Positions 1 to 14,161 of a stretch of DNA of 64,000 bases are shown piece by piece (positions within the stretch are counted from its first letter, which is position 1; the number at the start of each line of letters is the position of its first letter). Under the pieces are notes generated by a model, which did no database searches, was not told the DNA's origin, and saw only the letters and a program-made list of their open reading frames with translations. This stretch comes from Streptomyces sp. SAI-127 (lineage in GTDB: Bacteria; Actinomycetota; Actinomycetes; Streptomycetales; Streptomycetaceae): NCBI RefSeq assembly GCF_029894425.1, contig NZ_JARXYJ010000001.1, positions 8,638,501-8,702,500 on the forward strand. Direction: 5' to 3'. A program made the position numbers and the translations under genes.

Positions 1-1454
1 ACGCCACAGCTCTTGCCCTCGGCCTTCGCCCCTTCGGCGGAAAGCGCGACCAGGTCGAGCAGCGCAGGCTGCCACGGATCCTGCAGACGCGACACCGCAC
101 CCACCTGACGGTCGGCGGCGAAGGTGTACTGCGCGAGATCGTTGGTCCCCAGCGAAAGGAACTCGACCTCCTGCAGAATCGACCGCGCCCGCAGAGCGGC
201 CGAGGGAATCTCCACCATCGCGCCGAACTTCGCCTGCAGCCCTGCCGCACGGCACGCGTCGGCGAACGCCCTGGCATCGGCGCGATCCGCCACCATCGGG
301 GCCATGACCTCGAGGTAGACGGGCAGGCCCTCGGCGGCTTTCGCAAGCGCCGTCAGCTGAGTCCGCAGCACGTCAGGGTGATCGAGCAGCGTCCGCAGTC
401 CACGCACACCCAGCGCCGGGTTCGGCTCGTCGGACGGCGTCAGAAAGTCCAGCGGCTTGTCCGCGCCCGCATCCAGCACACGGACGACCACACGCCCCTC
501 GGGGAACGCCTCGAGGACCTGGCGATACGCGTCGACCTGCTTCTCCTCGGACGGAGCGTTCTTGCTGTCGTCGAGGAAGAGGAACTCAGTACGGAAGAGA
601 CCGACGCCCTCGGCTCCCGCTTCGAGCGCGGCGGGCACGTCCGCCGGACCACCGACGTTGGCCAGCAGCGGCACCTTGTGGCCGTCGGCTGTGGCACCCG
701 GACCCGTCGACGCGGCGAGCGCGGCCTTCCGCTCGGCGGCAGCGGACTCCAACTCGGCCTTCTTCTCCTCGCTCGGGTTCACGAAGATGTCACCGGTGCT
801 GCCGTCGACAGCGATGACCGTGCCCTCGCCCAGCTCACCGGCACCCGGCAGAGCCACAACGGCCGGCACACCGAGCGCCCGCGCCAGAATCGCGCTGTGG
901 CTGGTCGGCCCGCCCTCCTCGGTGACGAAACCCAGAACGAGCGTCGGGTCCAGCAGAGCGGTGTCGGCAGGCGCGAGATCACGCGCCACCAGGACATACG
1001 GCTCGTCGCTGTCCGGGACGCCCGGCATGGGCACCCCGAGCAGACGGGCGACGATACGATTCCGCACGTCGTCGAGGTCGGCGACGCGACCGGCCAGGTA
1101 CTCACCCGCGCCCGCCAGCAGCTCGCGGTACGCGGCGAACGCGTCGTACACGGCGCGCTCGGCCGTGCTGCCGACGGCGATACGCCGGTCCACGTCTGCC
1201 ATCAGCTCGGGGTCCTGGGCCATCATGGCCTGCGCTTCGAGCACCGCCTGGGCTTCGCCCCCCGCCAGATTGCCGCGCGCCATCAGGTCGGCGGCCACAG
1301 CCTCCACGGCCTTGCGGGCGCGCCCCTGTTCACGCTCCGCGTCCTCCGCCGGAATCTGCTTGGCAGGCGGCTCCAGCACCGCCGTTCCCATGTGCCGAAC
1401 CTCGCCGATCGCCACACCGTGGCTCACACCGACGCCTCGCAGCGTTGTCTCCAT
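1..1454 (-). CDS. ptsI: Phosphoenolpyruvate-protein phosphotransferase (PTS enzyme I), 3' end outside window
   Basis: Cytosolic first enzyme of the phosphotransferase system: it takes phosphate from PEP and passes it to HPr. The reading frame is open from the ATG at 1454 to the left edge, about 484 codons of a family usually near 556, so the C-terminal part of the PEP-binding barrel is missing here. The phosphorylated histidine lies in the motif GGPTSHSAI at about residue 186. Downstream motifs such as EGVGLFRTEFLF and SLGTNDLAQYT are typical of the PEP-utiliser barrel. It follows crr by 82 bases on the same strand, so the two are probably co-transcribed from the DasR-controlled promoter before crr. 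The call is secure. Confidence 0.96.
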   Translation of the reverse strand, partial: METTLRGVGVSHGVAIGEVRHMGTAVLEPPAKQIPAEDAEREQGRARKAVEAVAADLMARGNLAGGEAQAVLEAQAMMAQDPELMADVDRRIAVGSTAERAVYDAFAAYRELLAGAGEYLAGRVADLDDVRNRIVARLLGVPMPGVPDSDEPYVLVARDLAPADTALLDPTLVLGFVTEEGGPTSHSAILARALGVPAVVALPGAGELGEGTVIAVDGSTGDIFVNPSEEKKAELESAAAERKAALAASTGPGATADGHKVPLLANVGGPADVPAALEAGAEGVGLFRTEFLFLDDSKNAPSEEKQVDAYRQVLEAFPEGRVVVRVLDAGADKPLDFLTPSDEPNPALGVRGLRTLLDHPDVLRTQLTALAKAAEGLPVYLEVMAPMVADRADARAFADACRAAGLQAKFGAMVEIPSAALRARSILQEVEFLSLGTNDLAQYTFAADRQVGAVSRLQDPWQPALLDLVALSAEGAKAEGKSCG

Positions 1455-1536
1455 CTCACCCGTCTCCGATAGTGCGGCGGGTCCCGCCGCCGCGGTGGTT
1501 GTCGTCTCTACTTGCCGTCGCGGGACGGCACTGACG

Positions 1537-1986
1537 TCACTTCCAGCCGAAGAGACTGTCGCCGGCCTTCACGTCGCCGTCCTCACGGAGTTCGGAGAGG
1601 GCCTCGGCCGTGGCCTCCAGAGCCACCACCGGGCAGACCGCGGACTTGCCGGCGGCCTCGACGGCGGCCGGGTTCCAGCGCACGATCGCCTGACCGCGCG
1701 TGACGGTGTCGCCCTTGTTCACCAGCAGCTCGAAACCCTCACCGTTGAGCTGCACGGTGTCGATGCCGAGGTGGACGAGCACGCCGTGCCCCTGTTCGTC
1801 CACGACGACGAACGCGTGGGGGTGGAGAGAGACGATCACACCGTCAACGGGCGCGACGGCCTCGGACGGTTCGCGCACGGGATCGATCGCCGTACCCGGG
1901 CCGACCATGGCCCCGGAGAAGACCGGATCGGGCACGGCGGCCAATCCGATGGTGCGTCCAGCAAGAGGGGACGTCACGGTGGTCAT
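1537..1986 (-). CDS. crr: PTS glucose-type enzyme IIA (Crr)
   Basis: A 149-residue single-domain IIA-Glc-like phosphocarrier that receives phosphate from HPr and hands it to sugar-specific IIB domains; in Streptomyces this protein serves N-acetylglucosamine uptake. The phosphorylated histidine is His72 in the motif VLVHLGID, and DGVIVSLHPHAF carries the second conserved histidine region. The ATG at 1986 was chosen because GGGAGG stands 6 bases before it; a frame extension upstream to 2067 has no such support. It is the first gene of a crr-ptsI pair, and a DasR box lies about 115 bases before its start, which fits repression relieved by amino-sugar metabolites. Confidence 0.95.
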   Translation of the reverse strand: MTTVTSPLAGRTIGLAAVPDPVFSGAMVGPGTAIDPVREPSEAVAPVDGVIVSLHPHAFVVVDEQGHGVLVHLGIDTVQLNGEGFELLVNKGDTVTRGQAIVRWNPAAVEAAGKSAVCPVVALEATAEALSELREDGDVKAGDSLFGWK

Positions 1987-2101
1987 GGGAAGCCTCCCAG
2001 GGGTGGAGCTGCGTATATGCACCGTCACTGCCTGTCCCGGACGGCGCTGTCCAGCAGCGTATGGCATGTGAAGTACGGGTTCCGCTCGAAGATAGCGCTA
2101 A

Positions 2102-2115
2102 GTGGTCTAGACCAC
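2102..2115. promoter_or_regulatory. DasR-responsive element (dre) for crr-ptsI
   Basis: GTGGTCTAGACCAC is a perfect 14-base palindrome matching the core TGGTCTAGACCA of the DasR operator known from Streptomyces. It sits about 115 bases upstream of crr in the gap shared with the rrn operon. A dre before crr-ptsI is established in S. coelicolor; binding here is inferred from sequence. Confidence 0.9.
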
Positions 2116-2128
2116 CAGCCCAAGTGAT

Positions 2129-2158
2129 TTGCACCCTCTTCGCGGCCCCGTGTACAGT
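2129..2158 (+). promoter_or_regulatory. Candidate vegetative promoter for the rrn operon
   Basis: TTGCAC at 2129-2134, an 18-base spacer and TACAGT at 2153-2158 form a reasonable sigma-70-type promoter reading toward 16S, about 375 bases from the mature 5' end. A second possible -10 box, TAGAGT at 2291-2296, has no good -35 partner. Streptomyces rrn operons normally carry several promoters, so others may be present in 2160-2340. Confidence 0.45.
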
Positions 2159-2361
2159 CGTACCCCTGCTTGAGGCCGAGCGGCGCCACCGAGCGTCCCA
2201 GCCTGGCAGCACCCAACTTGTCAGATCCTAACTCTGGATCATCTTCTGCATGCTTGCAGGACGGTGGTCAGAGGGCCGGAAAAACACTGATAGAGTTTGG
2301 AAACACCGAAGGGAAGCGCCTGGAGGAAAGCCCGAGAGGGTGAGTACAAAGGAAGCGTCCG

Positions 2362-2380
2362 TTCCTTGAGAACTCAACAG
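2362..2380 (+). promoter_or_regulatory. rrn leader boxA-like antitermination element
   Basis: TTCCTTGAGAACTCAACAG in the 16S leader resembles GTTGTTTGAGAACTGCACAG at 4334-4353 just before 23S; both share TTGAGAACT followed by ACAG. A pair of such elements, one in the leader and one in the 16S-23S spacer, is typical of actinobacterial boxA sites for Nus-dependent antitermination. Confidence 0.6.
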
Positions 2381-2540
2381 CGTGCCAAAAATCAACGCCA
2401 GATATGTTGATACCCCGTCTCCAGCATCTGCTGGGGCGAGGTTCCTTTGAAAAAACACAGCGAGGACGCTGTGAACGGTCGGGCTTATTCCGCCTGACTG
2501 TTCCGCTCTCGTGTGTGTCGACCGGATTACCGGTAAACAT

Positions 2541-7492
<4,952 letters not shown>

Positions 7493-7562
7493 TATTTGCT
7501 CGCGTCCACTGTGTTAGTTCTGAGGCAACGACCGTGTTGTGTTTCCGGTCTAACTTCATAGT

Positions 7563-7682
7563 GTTTCGGTGGTCATAGCGTGAGGGAAACGCCCGGTTAC
7601 ATTCCGAACCCGGAAGCTAAGCCTTACAGCGCCGATGGTACTGCAGGGGGGACCCTGTGGGAGAGTAGGACACCGCCGAACT
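7563..7682 (+). rRNA. rrf: 5S ribosomal RNA
   Basis: About 119 bases, starting GTTTCGGTGGTCATAGCG and containing CCCGGTTACATTCCGAACCC and GGGAGAGTAGGACACCGCC, all typical of actinobacterial 5S. It follows 23S by about 70 bases and is directly followed by the operon terminator. Ends are accurate to a few bases. Confidence 0.94.
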
Positions 7683-7690
7683 CCTTTTAG

Positions 7691-7735
7691 AGCTCTGGCT
7701 CTTGGGCACACAGCCCAAGAGCCAGAGCTTTTTTG
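7691..7735 (+). terminator. Intrinsic terminator of the rrn operon
   Basis: A perfect 17-bp stem: AGCTCTGGCTCTTGGGC at 7691-7707, loop ACACA, and its exact complement at 7713-7729, followed by a run of six T beginning at 7729. It lies 9 bases after 5S and is the strongest classical terminator in the window. Confidence 0.95.
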
Positions 7736-7790
7736 CGTTGAGGTAGGGTCAGGGGGCATCGTTGGCACGTTTCCCACAGGAGGCCCCCGG

Positions 7791-8399
7791 GTGGAGGTCC
7801 AGGAGACCCGCGTCCAGACGGACCGGGTCCTCACCATCCCCAACATCCTCAGCATGGCGAGGCTCGTTGGGGTGCCGCTCTTCCTGTGGCTGATCCTCAG
7901 GCCCGAGTTCGGAGGGCCTAAGAGTGACACCTGGGCGTTGCTGGTACTGGCTCTGAGCGGGATCAGCGACTACCTGGACGGCAAGCTCGCCCGACGGTGG
8001 AACCAGATCAGCAGTCTTGGCCGGCTGCTCGACCCCGCGGCTGACCGGCTCTACATTCTCTCGACTCTGGTCGGTCTCACCTGGCGCGAGATTCTGCCAA
8101 TCTGGTTGACGGCTGCACTGCTCTTGCGAGAGCTGGTTCTCCTGGTGATGGTGGGCATCCTCAGGCGCCACGGTTATCCCCCGCCGCAGGTGAACTTCCT
8201 TGGCAAGGCTGCCACCTTCAACCTGATGTACGCCTTCCCGCTGCTCCTGCTCAGTGACGGAACTGGATGGATCTCGTCACTCGCTGCTATTTTCGGATGG
8301 GCGTTCGCAGGATGGGGTACAACGCTGTACTGGTGGGCAGGAGTGCTCTACGTGGTACAAGTCCGCCGCCTGGTCCGTGCGGACGCCAAGGCCGACTGA
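7791..8399 (+). CDS. CDP-alcohol phosphatidyltransferase family membrane protein
   Basis: A 202-residue integral membrane enzyme that transfers a phosphatidyl group from a CDP-lipid to an alcohol acceptor. The family signature D-x2-D-G-x2-A-R-x8-G-x3-D-x3-D is intact ([11 protein letters not shown] then [10 protein letters not shown], about residues 63-88), and several hydrophobic helices follow. The GTG at 7791 is preceded by AGGAGG at 8 bases; an upstream extension runs into 5S rRNA and is rejected. It opens the conserved block that continues to the DUF881 genes, the position of pgsA2 in Mycobacterium. The acceptor alcohol (glycerol phosphate, inositol phosphate or another) cannot be told from sequence. 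Confidence 0.88.
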   Translation: MEVQETRVQTDRVLTIPNILSMARLVGVPLFLWLILRPEFGGPKSDTWALLVLALSGISDYLDGKLARRWNQISSLGRLLDPAADRLYILSTLVGLTWREILPIWLTAALLLRELVLLVMVGILRRHGYPPPQVNFLGKAATFNLMYAFPLLLLSDGTGWISSLAAIFGWAFAGWGTTLYWWAGVLYVVQVRRLVRADAKAD

Positions 8400-8514
8400 A
8401 CCCCGCCCATTGGCACGGCCGTGGCGGCTCGATGGCCCCCGGCAGAAAAGTGCGGGACAATCTGGACGGGTGAAGTCGGCTAGACCGTCGTCTCTTAAGG
8501 AGGACGCTTCCGAC

Positions 8515-11010
8515 ATGAAGGCCGTCGTGATGGCCGGAGGCGAAGGCACACGCCTTCGTCCCATGACCTCAAGCATGCCCAAGCCGCTCCTGCCGGTGGT
8601 AAACCGGCCGATCATGGAGCACGTGCTGCGGCTGCTCAAAAGGCATGGGCTCAACGAGACCGTCGTCACCGTCCAGTTCCTGGCCTCACTGGTCAAGAAC
8701 TACTTCGGTGACGGTGAAGAGCTCGGAATGGAGCTCTCCTATGCCAATGAGGAGAAGCCACTCGGTACCGCCGGAAGCGTCAAGAACGCCGAAGAGGCGT
8801 TGAAGGACGACGCATTCCTCGTCATCTCCGGTGATGCTCTGACCGACTTCGACCTCACCGAGCTCATCAACTTCCACAAGGAAAAGGGTGCGCTGGTCAC
8901 CGTCTGTCTGACGCGTGTGCCCAATCCGCTCGAATTCGGCATCACCATCGTCGACGAGGAAGGCAAGGTCGAGCGCTTCCTGGAGAAGCCGACCTGGGGG
9001 CAGGTCTTCTCGGACACGGTGAACACGGGCATATATGTCATGGAGCCCGAGGTCTTCGACTACGTCGAGCCCGATGTGCCCGTGGACTGGTCCGGTGATG
9101 TCTTCCCGCAGCTGATGAAGGAAGGCAAGCCGATCTACGGCTACATCGCGGAGGGCTACTGGGAGGACGTCGGTACGCACGAGAGCTATGTCAAGGCACA
9201 GGCCGACGTCTTGGAAGGCAAGGTCGACGTCGAGATCGACGGCTTCGAGCTCTCCCCGGGCGTCTGGGTGGCCGAGGGTGCAGAGGTGCATCCCGATGCC
9301 GTTCTCCGCGGTCCGCTGTTCATCGGGGACTACGCGAAGGTGGAGGCCGGCGCCGAGATCCGCGAGCACACCGTCGTGGGCTCGAACGTTGTCGTGAAGA
9401 GCGGCGCGTTTCTGCACAAGGCCGTCGTGCACGACAACGTGTATGTCGGGCAGCAGAGTAATCTTCGTGGCTGTGTCGTCGGGAAGAACACCGACATCAT
9501 GCGCGCCGCCCGTATCGAGGACGGCGCGGTCATCGGTGACGAGTGCCTCGTCGGCGAGGAATCGATTATTCAGGGGAATGTGCGGGTCTACCCGTTCAAG
9601 ACCATCGAGGCCGGCGCCTTCGTCAACACCTCGGTCATCTGGGAGTCCAGGGGCCAGGCGCATCTCTTCGGCGCCAGAGGTGTCTCCGGCATCCTGAACG
9701 TCGAGATCACCCCGGAGCTCGCGGTGCGGCTCGCCGGCGCCTACGCGACGACCCTCAAGAAGGGGTCGACCGTCACGACCGCCCGGGACCACTCCCGTGG
9801 CGCGCGGGCACTGAAGCGGGCGGTCATCTCCGCTCTGCAGGCCAGCGCCATCGATGTACGCGACCTGGAAAACGTACCGCTGCCCGTGGCGCGGCAGCAG
9901 ACCGCTCGCGGTAGCGCCGGGGGAATCATGATCCGGACCACGCCCGGGGTACCGGACTCCGTGGACATCATGTTCTTCGACGGGCGGGGCGCGGACCTTT
10001 CGCAGGGCAGTCAGCGAAAGCTGGACCGGGTGTTCGCGCGGCAGGAGTACCGGCGCGCGTTCCCGGGTGAGATCGGAGACCTGCACTTCCCGGCCAGTGT
10101 CTTCGATTCGTACACCGGTTCACTGTTGCGGAACGTCGACATCACCGGGATTTCCGAGTCCGGGCTGAAGGTCGTCGTCGACGCGTCGAACGGCAGCGCG
10201 GGTCTGGTGCTGCCCAGTCTGCTCGGGAAGCTCGGCGTGGACTCGCTGACGATCAACCCTGGGCTCGACGAGTCCAGGCCGACGGAGACGGCGGACGCTC
10301 GGCGGTCGGGTCTGGTGCGGCTGGGTGAGATCGTGGCGTCCGCGCGGGCCGCGTTCGGGGTGCGGTTCGACCCCGTGGGTGAGCGGCTGTCCCTCGTGGA
10401 CGAGAAGGGGCGGATCATCGAGGACGACCGGGCGCTGCTGGTCATGCTCGACCTGGTCGCCGCGGAGCGGCGCAGCGGCCGTGTGGCGCTGCCGGTGACC
10501 ACCACGCGGATCGCCGAGCAGGTGGCGGCGTACCACGGCACGCAGGTGGAGTGGACGACCACCTCGCCCGACGACCTCACCCGGGTCGGCCGCGACGACT
10601 CGACGATCTTCGGTGGTGACGGCAAGGGCGCCTTCATCATCCCGGAGTTCAGCAGTGTCTTCGACGGTGCGGCGGCCTTCGTACGGCTGATCGGGCTGGT
10701 GGCGCGGACGCAGCTCACGCTCAGCCAGATCGACGCACGGATTCCGCGGGCGCATGTCCTCAAGCGGGACCTGGCGACCCCGTGGGCCGTCAAGGGACTG
10801 GTGATGCGCAGGGTCGTGGAGGCGGCGGGCGATCGCTTTGTCGATACGACCGACGGTGTCCGGGTCGTGGAAACCGACGGACGCTGGGTGATGGTGCTGC
10901 CGGACCCGGCGGAGGCGGTCACCCATCTGTGGGCCGAGGGGCCCGATGACGCGTCCGCGCAGGCCCTGCTGGACGAGTGGTCGGCGGTCGTGGACAGCGC
11001 CGGCCGCTGA
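8515..11010 (+). CDS. Mannose-1-phosphate guanylyltransferase-like nucleotidyltransferase fused to a degenerate phosphomannomutase domain
   Basis: An 831-residue protein. Residues 1 to about 235 form a sugar-1-phosphate nucleotidyltransferase with the loop [13 protein letters not shown] and the KPLLPV segment. Residues about 240-370 carry left-handed beta-helix hexapeptide repeats. From about 385 onward the fold is that of phosphomannomutase/phosphoglucomutase, but the active-site loops are changed: the usual TASHNP serine loop reads [12 protein letters not shown], the metal loop DPDGDR reads DPVGER, and the phosphate loop RPSGTEP reads LPDPAEA. The ATG at 8515 has AAGGAGG upstream; the longer frame lacks support. 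Probable role is nucleotide-sugar supply for cell-surface glycans; the mutase half is probably not catalytic. Confidence 0.85.
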   Translation: MKAVVMAGGEGTRLRPMTSSMPKPLLPVVNRPIMEHVLRLLKRHGLNETVVTVQFLASLVKNYFGDGEELGMELSYANEEKPLGTAGSVKNAEEALKDDAFLVISGDALTDFDLTELINFHKEKGALVTVCLTRVPNPLEFGITIVDEEGKVERFLEKPTWGQVFSDTVNTGIYVMEPEVFDYVEPDVPVDWSGDVFPQLMKEGKPIYGYIAEGYWEDVGTHESYVKAQADVLEGKVDVEIDGFELSPGVWVAEGAEVHPDAVLRGPLFIGDYAKVEAGAEIREHTVVGSNVVVKSGAFLHKAVVHDNVYVGQQSNLRGCVVGKNTDIMRAARIEDGAVIGDECLVGEESIIQGNVRVYPFKTIEAGAFVNTSVIWESRGQAHLFGARGVSGILNVEITPELAVRLAGAYATTLKKGSTVTTARDHSRGARALKRAVISALQASAIDVRDLENVPLPVARQQTARGSAGGIMIRTTPGVPDSVDIMFFDGRGADLSQGSQRKLDRVFARQEYRRAFPGEIGDLHFPASVFDSYTGSLLRNVDITGISESGLKVVVDASNGSAGLVLPSLLGKLGVDSLTINPGLDESRPTETADARRSGLVRLGEIVASARAAFGVRFDPVGERLSLVDEKGRIIEDDRALLVMLDLVAAERRSGRVALPVTTTRIAEQVAAYHGTQVEWTTTSPDDLTRVGRDDSTIFGGDGKGAFIIPEFSSVFDGAAAFVRLIGLVARTQLTLSQIDARIPRAHVLKRDLATPWAVKGLVMRRVVEAAGDRFVDTTDGVRVVETDGRWVMVLPDPAEAVTHLWAEGPDDASAQALLDEWSAVVDSAGR

Positions 11011-11105
11011 GACACGCACGCGTGCGTGCCGGACAGGTGTCCCCAAGGGGGCCTGTCCGGCACGCCGATGGGGCCATTCGGAGGTAGGGGCCGCGACGTG
11101 CGACG

Positions 11106-12011
11106 ATGTGCGGCATGCCGCAGCAGCCCCCCATTCGGAGCACCCCTACGCGCCCCACGCGCCCGGACGCCTCCATGTCGCTGCTCACCAACGTCATGGA
11201 CCACAGCCTCGACGACGGGTACGCCGAGGCTGCGGCCCGCAAGAAGGCCGCCGGTGACGGCGGGCTGCCCAAGACGTTGCGGGCGAGGCTGGGGCTGGCC
11301 GTCGGCCTGGTCCTCGCCGCTCTCGTGGTCACCGTGGGGGCGGCGCAGGCGCGGGTGGCGGCTCCGGTCGTGGCCAAGGAGCGCGAGGAGCTCATCGACC
11401 GTATCGACCGCGAGACCGAGACGGCGGACAAGCTCGAGGAGAGCGTCGACCAGCTGCGTGACGACGTGAGCACGCGGCAGCGCGAGGCGCTCAAGCAGAG
11501 CGGCGACAGCGGCCAGGCCGACCTCGTGGGCATCCTGTCGGGCGCAGTGGAGGTGCACGGCCCGGGCGTCAAACTGGTCGTGAACGACGCCAAGGAGGCC
11601 AGCACGGGCGGCGACGGGAATCCGCGTGAGACGTCGGGGTTCTCCGACACCGGGCGGGTACGCGACCGTGACATGCAGCGAGTGGTGAACGGGCTGTGGG
11701 AGTCGGGCGCCGAGGCCGTCTCCATCAACGGACAGCGGCTGACCGCGCTGTCGGCGATCAGGGCCGCGGGTGACGCGATACTGGTCGACAACAAGCCGCT
11801 GGTTCCGCCGTATACGGTGCTTGCGGTGGGGGACGGGCAGCGGCTGAGCACCAGGTTCCAGGACAGTGCCGACGGGCTGTATCTGCACGCCCTGCAGGAG
11901 AACTACGGCATCCGGACCGCCATCTCCGTGGAGGACGACCTCCGGCTGCCGGCCGCACCGAGTGTGATCGTACGTACAGCAGAGCCGAGAACTGAGAAGG
12001 GCACATCGTGA
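11106..12011 (+). CDS. DUF881 family membrane-anchored protein (first copy)
   Basis: About 301 residues. A proline-rich, alanine-rich N-terminus leads to one transmembrane helix (around residues 62-82), then a coiled-coil stretch rich in E, D and R (about 85-130), then the DUF881 domain with LSGAVEVHGPGVKLVVND and WESGAEAVSINGQRLT. The start is ATG 11106 or ATG 11115; no good ribosome binding site separates them. The stop overlaps the next start by 4 bases (GTGA), so the next gene is translationally coupled. DUF881 proteins flank a small basic membrane protein across Actinobacteria and Firmicutes; a cell-envelope or division role is suspected but not shown here. Confidence 0.85.
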   Translation: MCGMPQQPPIRSTPTRPTRPDASMSLLTNVMDHSLDDGYAEAAARKKAAGDGGLPKTLRARLGLAVGLVLAALVVTVGAAQARVAAPVVAKEREELIDRIDRETETADKLEESVDQLRDDVSTRQREALKQSGDSGQADLVGILSGAVEVHGPGVKLVVNDAKEASTGGDGNPRETSGFSDTGRVRDRDMQRVVNGLWESGAEAVSINGQRLTALSAIRAAGDAILVDNKPLVPPYTVLAVGDGQRLSTRFQDSADGLYLHALQENYGIRTAISVEDDLRLPAAPSVIVRTAEPRTEKGTS

Positions 12012-12340
12012 TCGCCGTACTGGGCCTCGTCGTGGGAGTCGTGGCCGGCCTCTTGGTCCGGCCTGAGGTTCCGGCGGTCGTCGAGCCTTATCTTCCGATC
12101 GCCGTGGTGGCGGCGCTGGACGCCGTCTTCGGAGGTCTGCGGGCCATGCTCGACGGCATCTTCGACGACAAGGTCTTCGTCGTGTCGTTCCTGTCGAACG
12201 TGGTCGTGGCCGCGTTGATCGTGTTCCTGGGCGACAAGCTGGGCGTGGGCGCCCAGCTCTCGACCGGTGTCGTCGTCGTGCTCGGCATCCGGATCTTCTC
12301 GAACGCCGCGGCGATCCGTCGACACGTCTTCCGGGCGTGA
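12008..12340 (+). CDS. Small basic membrane protein (Sbp, DUF1290)
   Basis: 110 residues with three hydrophobic segments (about 2-20, 27-45 and 55-95) and the motif VFGGLRAMLDGIFDDKVF characteristic of the small basic protein family found next to ftsQ, ftsZ or DUF881 genes. The GTG at 12008 overlaps the previous stop by 4 bases, and its own stop again overlaps the next frame as GTGA. The tight coupling of DUF881, Sbp and DUF881 suggests one membrane complex in a fixed ratio. Function unknown beyond that. Confidence 0.88.
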   Translation: MIAVLGLVVGVVAGLLVRPEVPAVVEPYLPIAVVAALDAVFGGLRAMLDGIFDDKVFVVSFLSNVVVAALIVFLGDKLGVGAQLSTGVVVVLGIRIFSNAAAIRRHVFRA

Positions 12341-13176
12341 GGCCGATGAGCGAACAGGAAGAGACGCCCGGCAACAAGCTGCGCAAGGAACTGCCCGAGG
12401 AACTCCCGGCGGCCCCTCCCGAGGAGGCGGAGACCCCGGCGCCGGAGCCGGGGCTCACCGGCCGTCAGCGGCTGGTGCAGGGGTTGTGGCCGCCGCGCGT
12501 GACCCGGGCCCAACTCATCGTCGCGGTGCTGTTGTTCGGCCTCGGATTCGGCCTCGCCGTCCAGGTGGCCTCCAACAGCGACAGCGACAGCGCGCTGCGG
12601 GGGGCGCGGCAGGAGGATCTCGTACGCATCCTCGATGAACTGGGCGACCGTACACAGCGTCTTCAAGACGAGAAGCAGGGCCTCGAGAATCAGCGGGACG
12701 AGCTGGAGAACAGCTCCGACCAGGCCGAGGAGGCCCGCAAGCAGACGGTTGAGAAGGAGCGGCAACTCGGCATCCTCGCGGGCACGGTGGCCGCGCAGGG
12801 GCCGGGCATCACGATGACGATCGACGACACCAAGGGGACGGTCGAGGCGGACATGCTGCTCGACGCGATCCAGGAGTTGCGCGCGGCAGGCGCGGAGGCG
12901 ATCCAGGTGAATGGCGTACGGGTCGTCGCCAACACCTTTCTGTCGGACTCGGGCAAGAGCGTGAGTGTCGACGGGAACAAGATCACCGCGCCTTTTCGTT
13001 TCAAGGTCATCGGCAATCCGCAGGACCTCGAACCGGCGCTCAACATCCCTGGAGGCGTGGTGCAGACTCTTGAGAAGGAGCAGGCCACCGTGAGCGTCGA
13101 GCAGTCGGACAAGATCGTCGTGGACGCCTTGCGAGCGGCGAAGCGGCCTGACTACGCTCGGTCGTCCCCCCGGTGA
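12337..13176 (+). CDS. DUF881 family membrane-anchored protein (second copy)
   Basis: About 279 residues (276 if the ATG at 12346 is used). Acidic, proline-rich cytoplasmic N-terminus, one transmembrane helix near residues 65-83, a clear coiled coil (about 95-140, rich in Q, E and R with regular L), then the DUF881 domain with GTVAAQGPGITMTIDD and AGAEAIQVNGVRVV. It is related to the copy at 11106 but lacks that gene's extra insert. The GTG at 12337 overlaps the preceding stop; ATG 12346 has GAGG close upstream and is an equally good start. Third member of the coupled DUF881-Sbp-DUF881 set. Confidence 0.85.
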   Translation: MRPMSEQEETPGNKLRKELPEELPAAPPEEAETPAPEPGLTGRQRLVQGLWPPRVTRAQLIVAVLLFGLGFGLAVQVASNSDSDSALRGARQEDLVRILDELGDRTQRLQDEKQGLENQRDELENSSDQAEEARKQTVEKERQLGILAGTVAAQGPGITMTIDDTKGTVEADMLLDAIQELRAAGAEAIQVNGVRVVANTFLSDSGKSVSVDGNKITAPFRFKVIGNPQDLEPALNIPGGVVQTLEKEQATVSVEQSDKIVVDALRAAKRPDYARSSPR

Positions 13177-13366
13177 ACCGGGGGTGCATGGGGGGCGTCC
13201 GGCCAGGGCATGAGGTTGCGGGGGGTCGCCGCACCGAATGGGTGGTGCGTGGTGGAAACTGTCTGGTGGAAACGGACGTTGTGAGGATGTCCGGGTCGAC
13301 CGGTGTGTTCAATCAGGGTTCGTCCTGCCCCACGGGCGGGTCTGTTTCGGTCAAGGGGAATCGCCC

Positions 13367-14143
13367 GTGAAGTTGTTTGCGAAGTTGTTCGGCAAGAGCG
13401 CGCGAGAAGGTAGCGACAACGCGACCGCTCGTCACCGCGCACAGCCCGACGCCGAGGGCCAGCGCCCGCTGTTCCGGGACCAGGTGGGCGGCCAGGGTGG
13501 CGACATTTCCGGAGGTCAGGGCGTGCCGTCTGTTGACCCTGCCCAGTCCGGCGGCATAGGTTTCGGGCAGCCGTCAACCTCAAGTACGGGTGGAGGGTTT
13601 TCCCCTATGTCGGCCCTGGTGTGTACGAGGTGCGGTAACCGCAACGCGGAGAACAGCCGCTTCTGCTCCAACTGCGGCGCCCCGCTGCGGGCCGGGGCCG
13701 TGCCCGAGCGTCCCTCGGAGACGACCTCCACCATCTCCATCTCGGGACTCGAGGCGTACGACTCCGAGGTCACCGGCCAGACGCAGATGCCGGCGCTCTC
13801 CCCGGAGGCGCAGGCTGCCGTCGACGCGCTGCCGCTGGGCTCGGCGCTCCTGGTCGTGCGTCGTGGACCCAACTCGGGCAGCCGCTTCCTGCTGGACGGC
13901 GAGCTGACCACGGCCGGCCGTCACCCGCAGAGCGACATCTTCCTCGACGACGTCACGGTCTCGCGCCGGCATGTGGAGTTCCGCCGCGGTCAGGACGGCT
14001 CGTTCACGGTGTCCGACGTGGGCAGTCTCAACGGCACGTACGTCAACCGTGAGCGGATCGACTCGGTCGCTCTGAACAACGGCGACGAGGTGCAGATCGG
14101 CAAGTACCGGCTGGTCTTCTACGCGAGCCAGCAGGGCTACTGA
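13367..14143 (+). CDS. garA: FHA-domain protein with zinc ribbon, GarA/OdhI-like
   Basis: 258 residues. A disordered Gly/Gln-rich N-terminus is followed by a zinc ribbon (CTRCGNRN then CSNCGAP, about residues 85-105), the phosphoswitch-like motif ETTS (in RPSETTSTISIS, about 120-130), and a C-terminal FHA domain (GRHPQSDIFLDDVTVSRRH then GSLNGTYVN). GarA and OdhI bind and control 2-oxoglutarate-using enzymes and are switched by kinase phosphorylation of the ETTS threonine. The zinc ribbon and long N-terminus are extra compared with mycobacterial GarA. The GTG at 13367 has AAGGGG 8 bases upstream. It lies directly before the FtsR-like MerR gene, exactly as garA precedes Rv1828. Target enzymes here are inferred. 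Confidence 0.85.
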   Translation: MKLFAKLFGKSAREGSDNATARHRAQPDAEGQRPLFRDQVGGQGGDISGGQGVPSVDPAQSGGIGFGQPSTSSTGGGFSPMSALVCTRCGNRNAENSRFCSNCGAPLRAGAVPERPSETTSTISISGLEAYDSEVTGQTQMPALSPEAQAAVDALPLGSALLVVRRGPNSGSRFLLDGELTTAGRHPQSDIFLDDVTVSRRHVEFRRGQDGSFTVSDVGSLNGTYVNRERIDSVALNNGDEVQIGKYRLVFYASQQGY

Positions 14144-14161
14144 CCCTCCCAGGGAAGGTCC

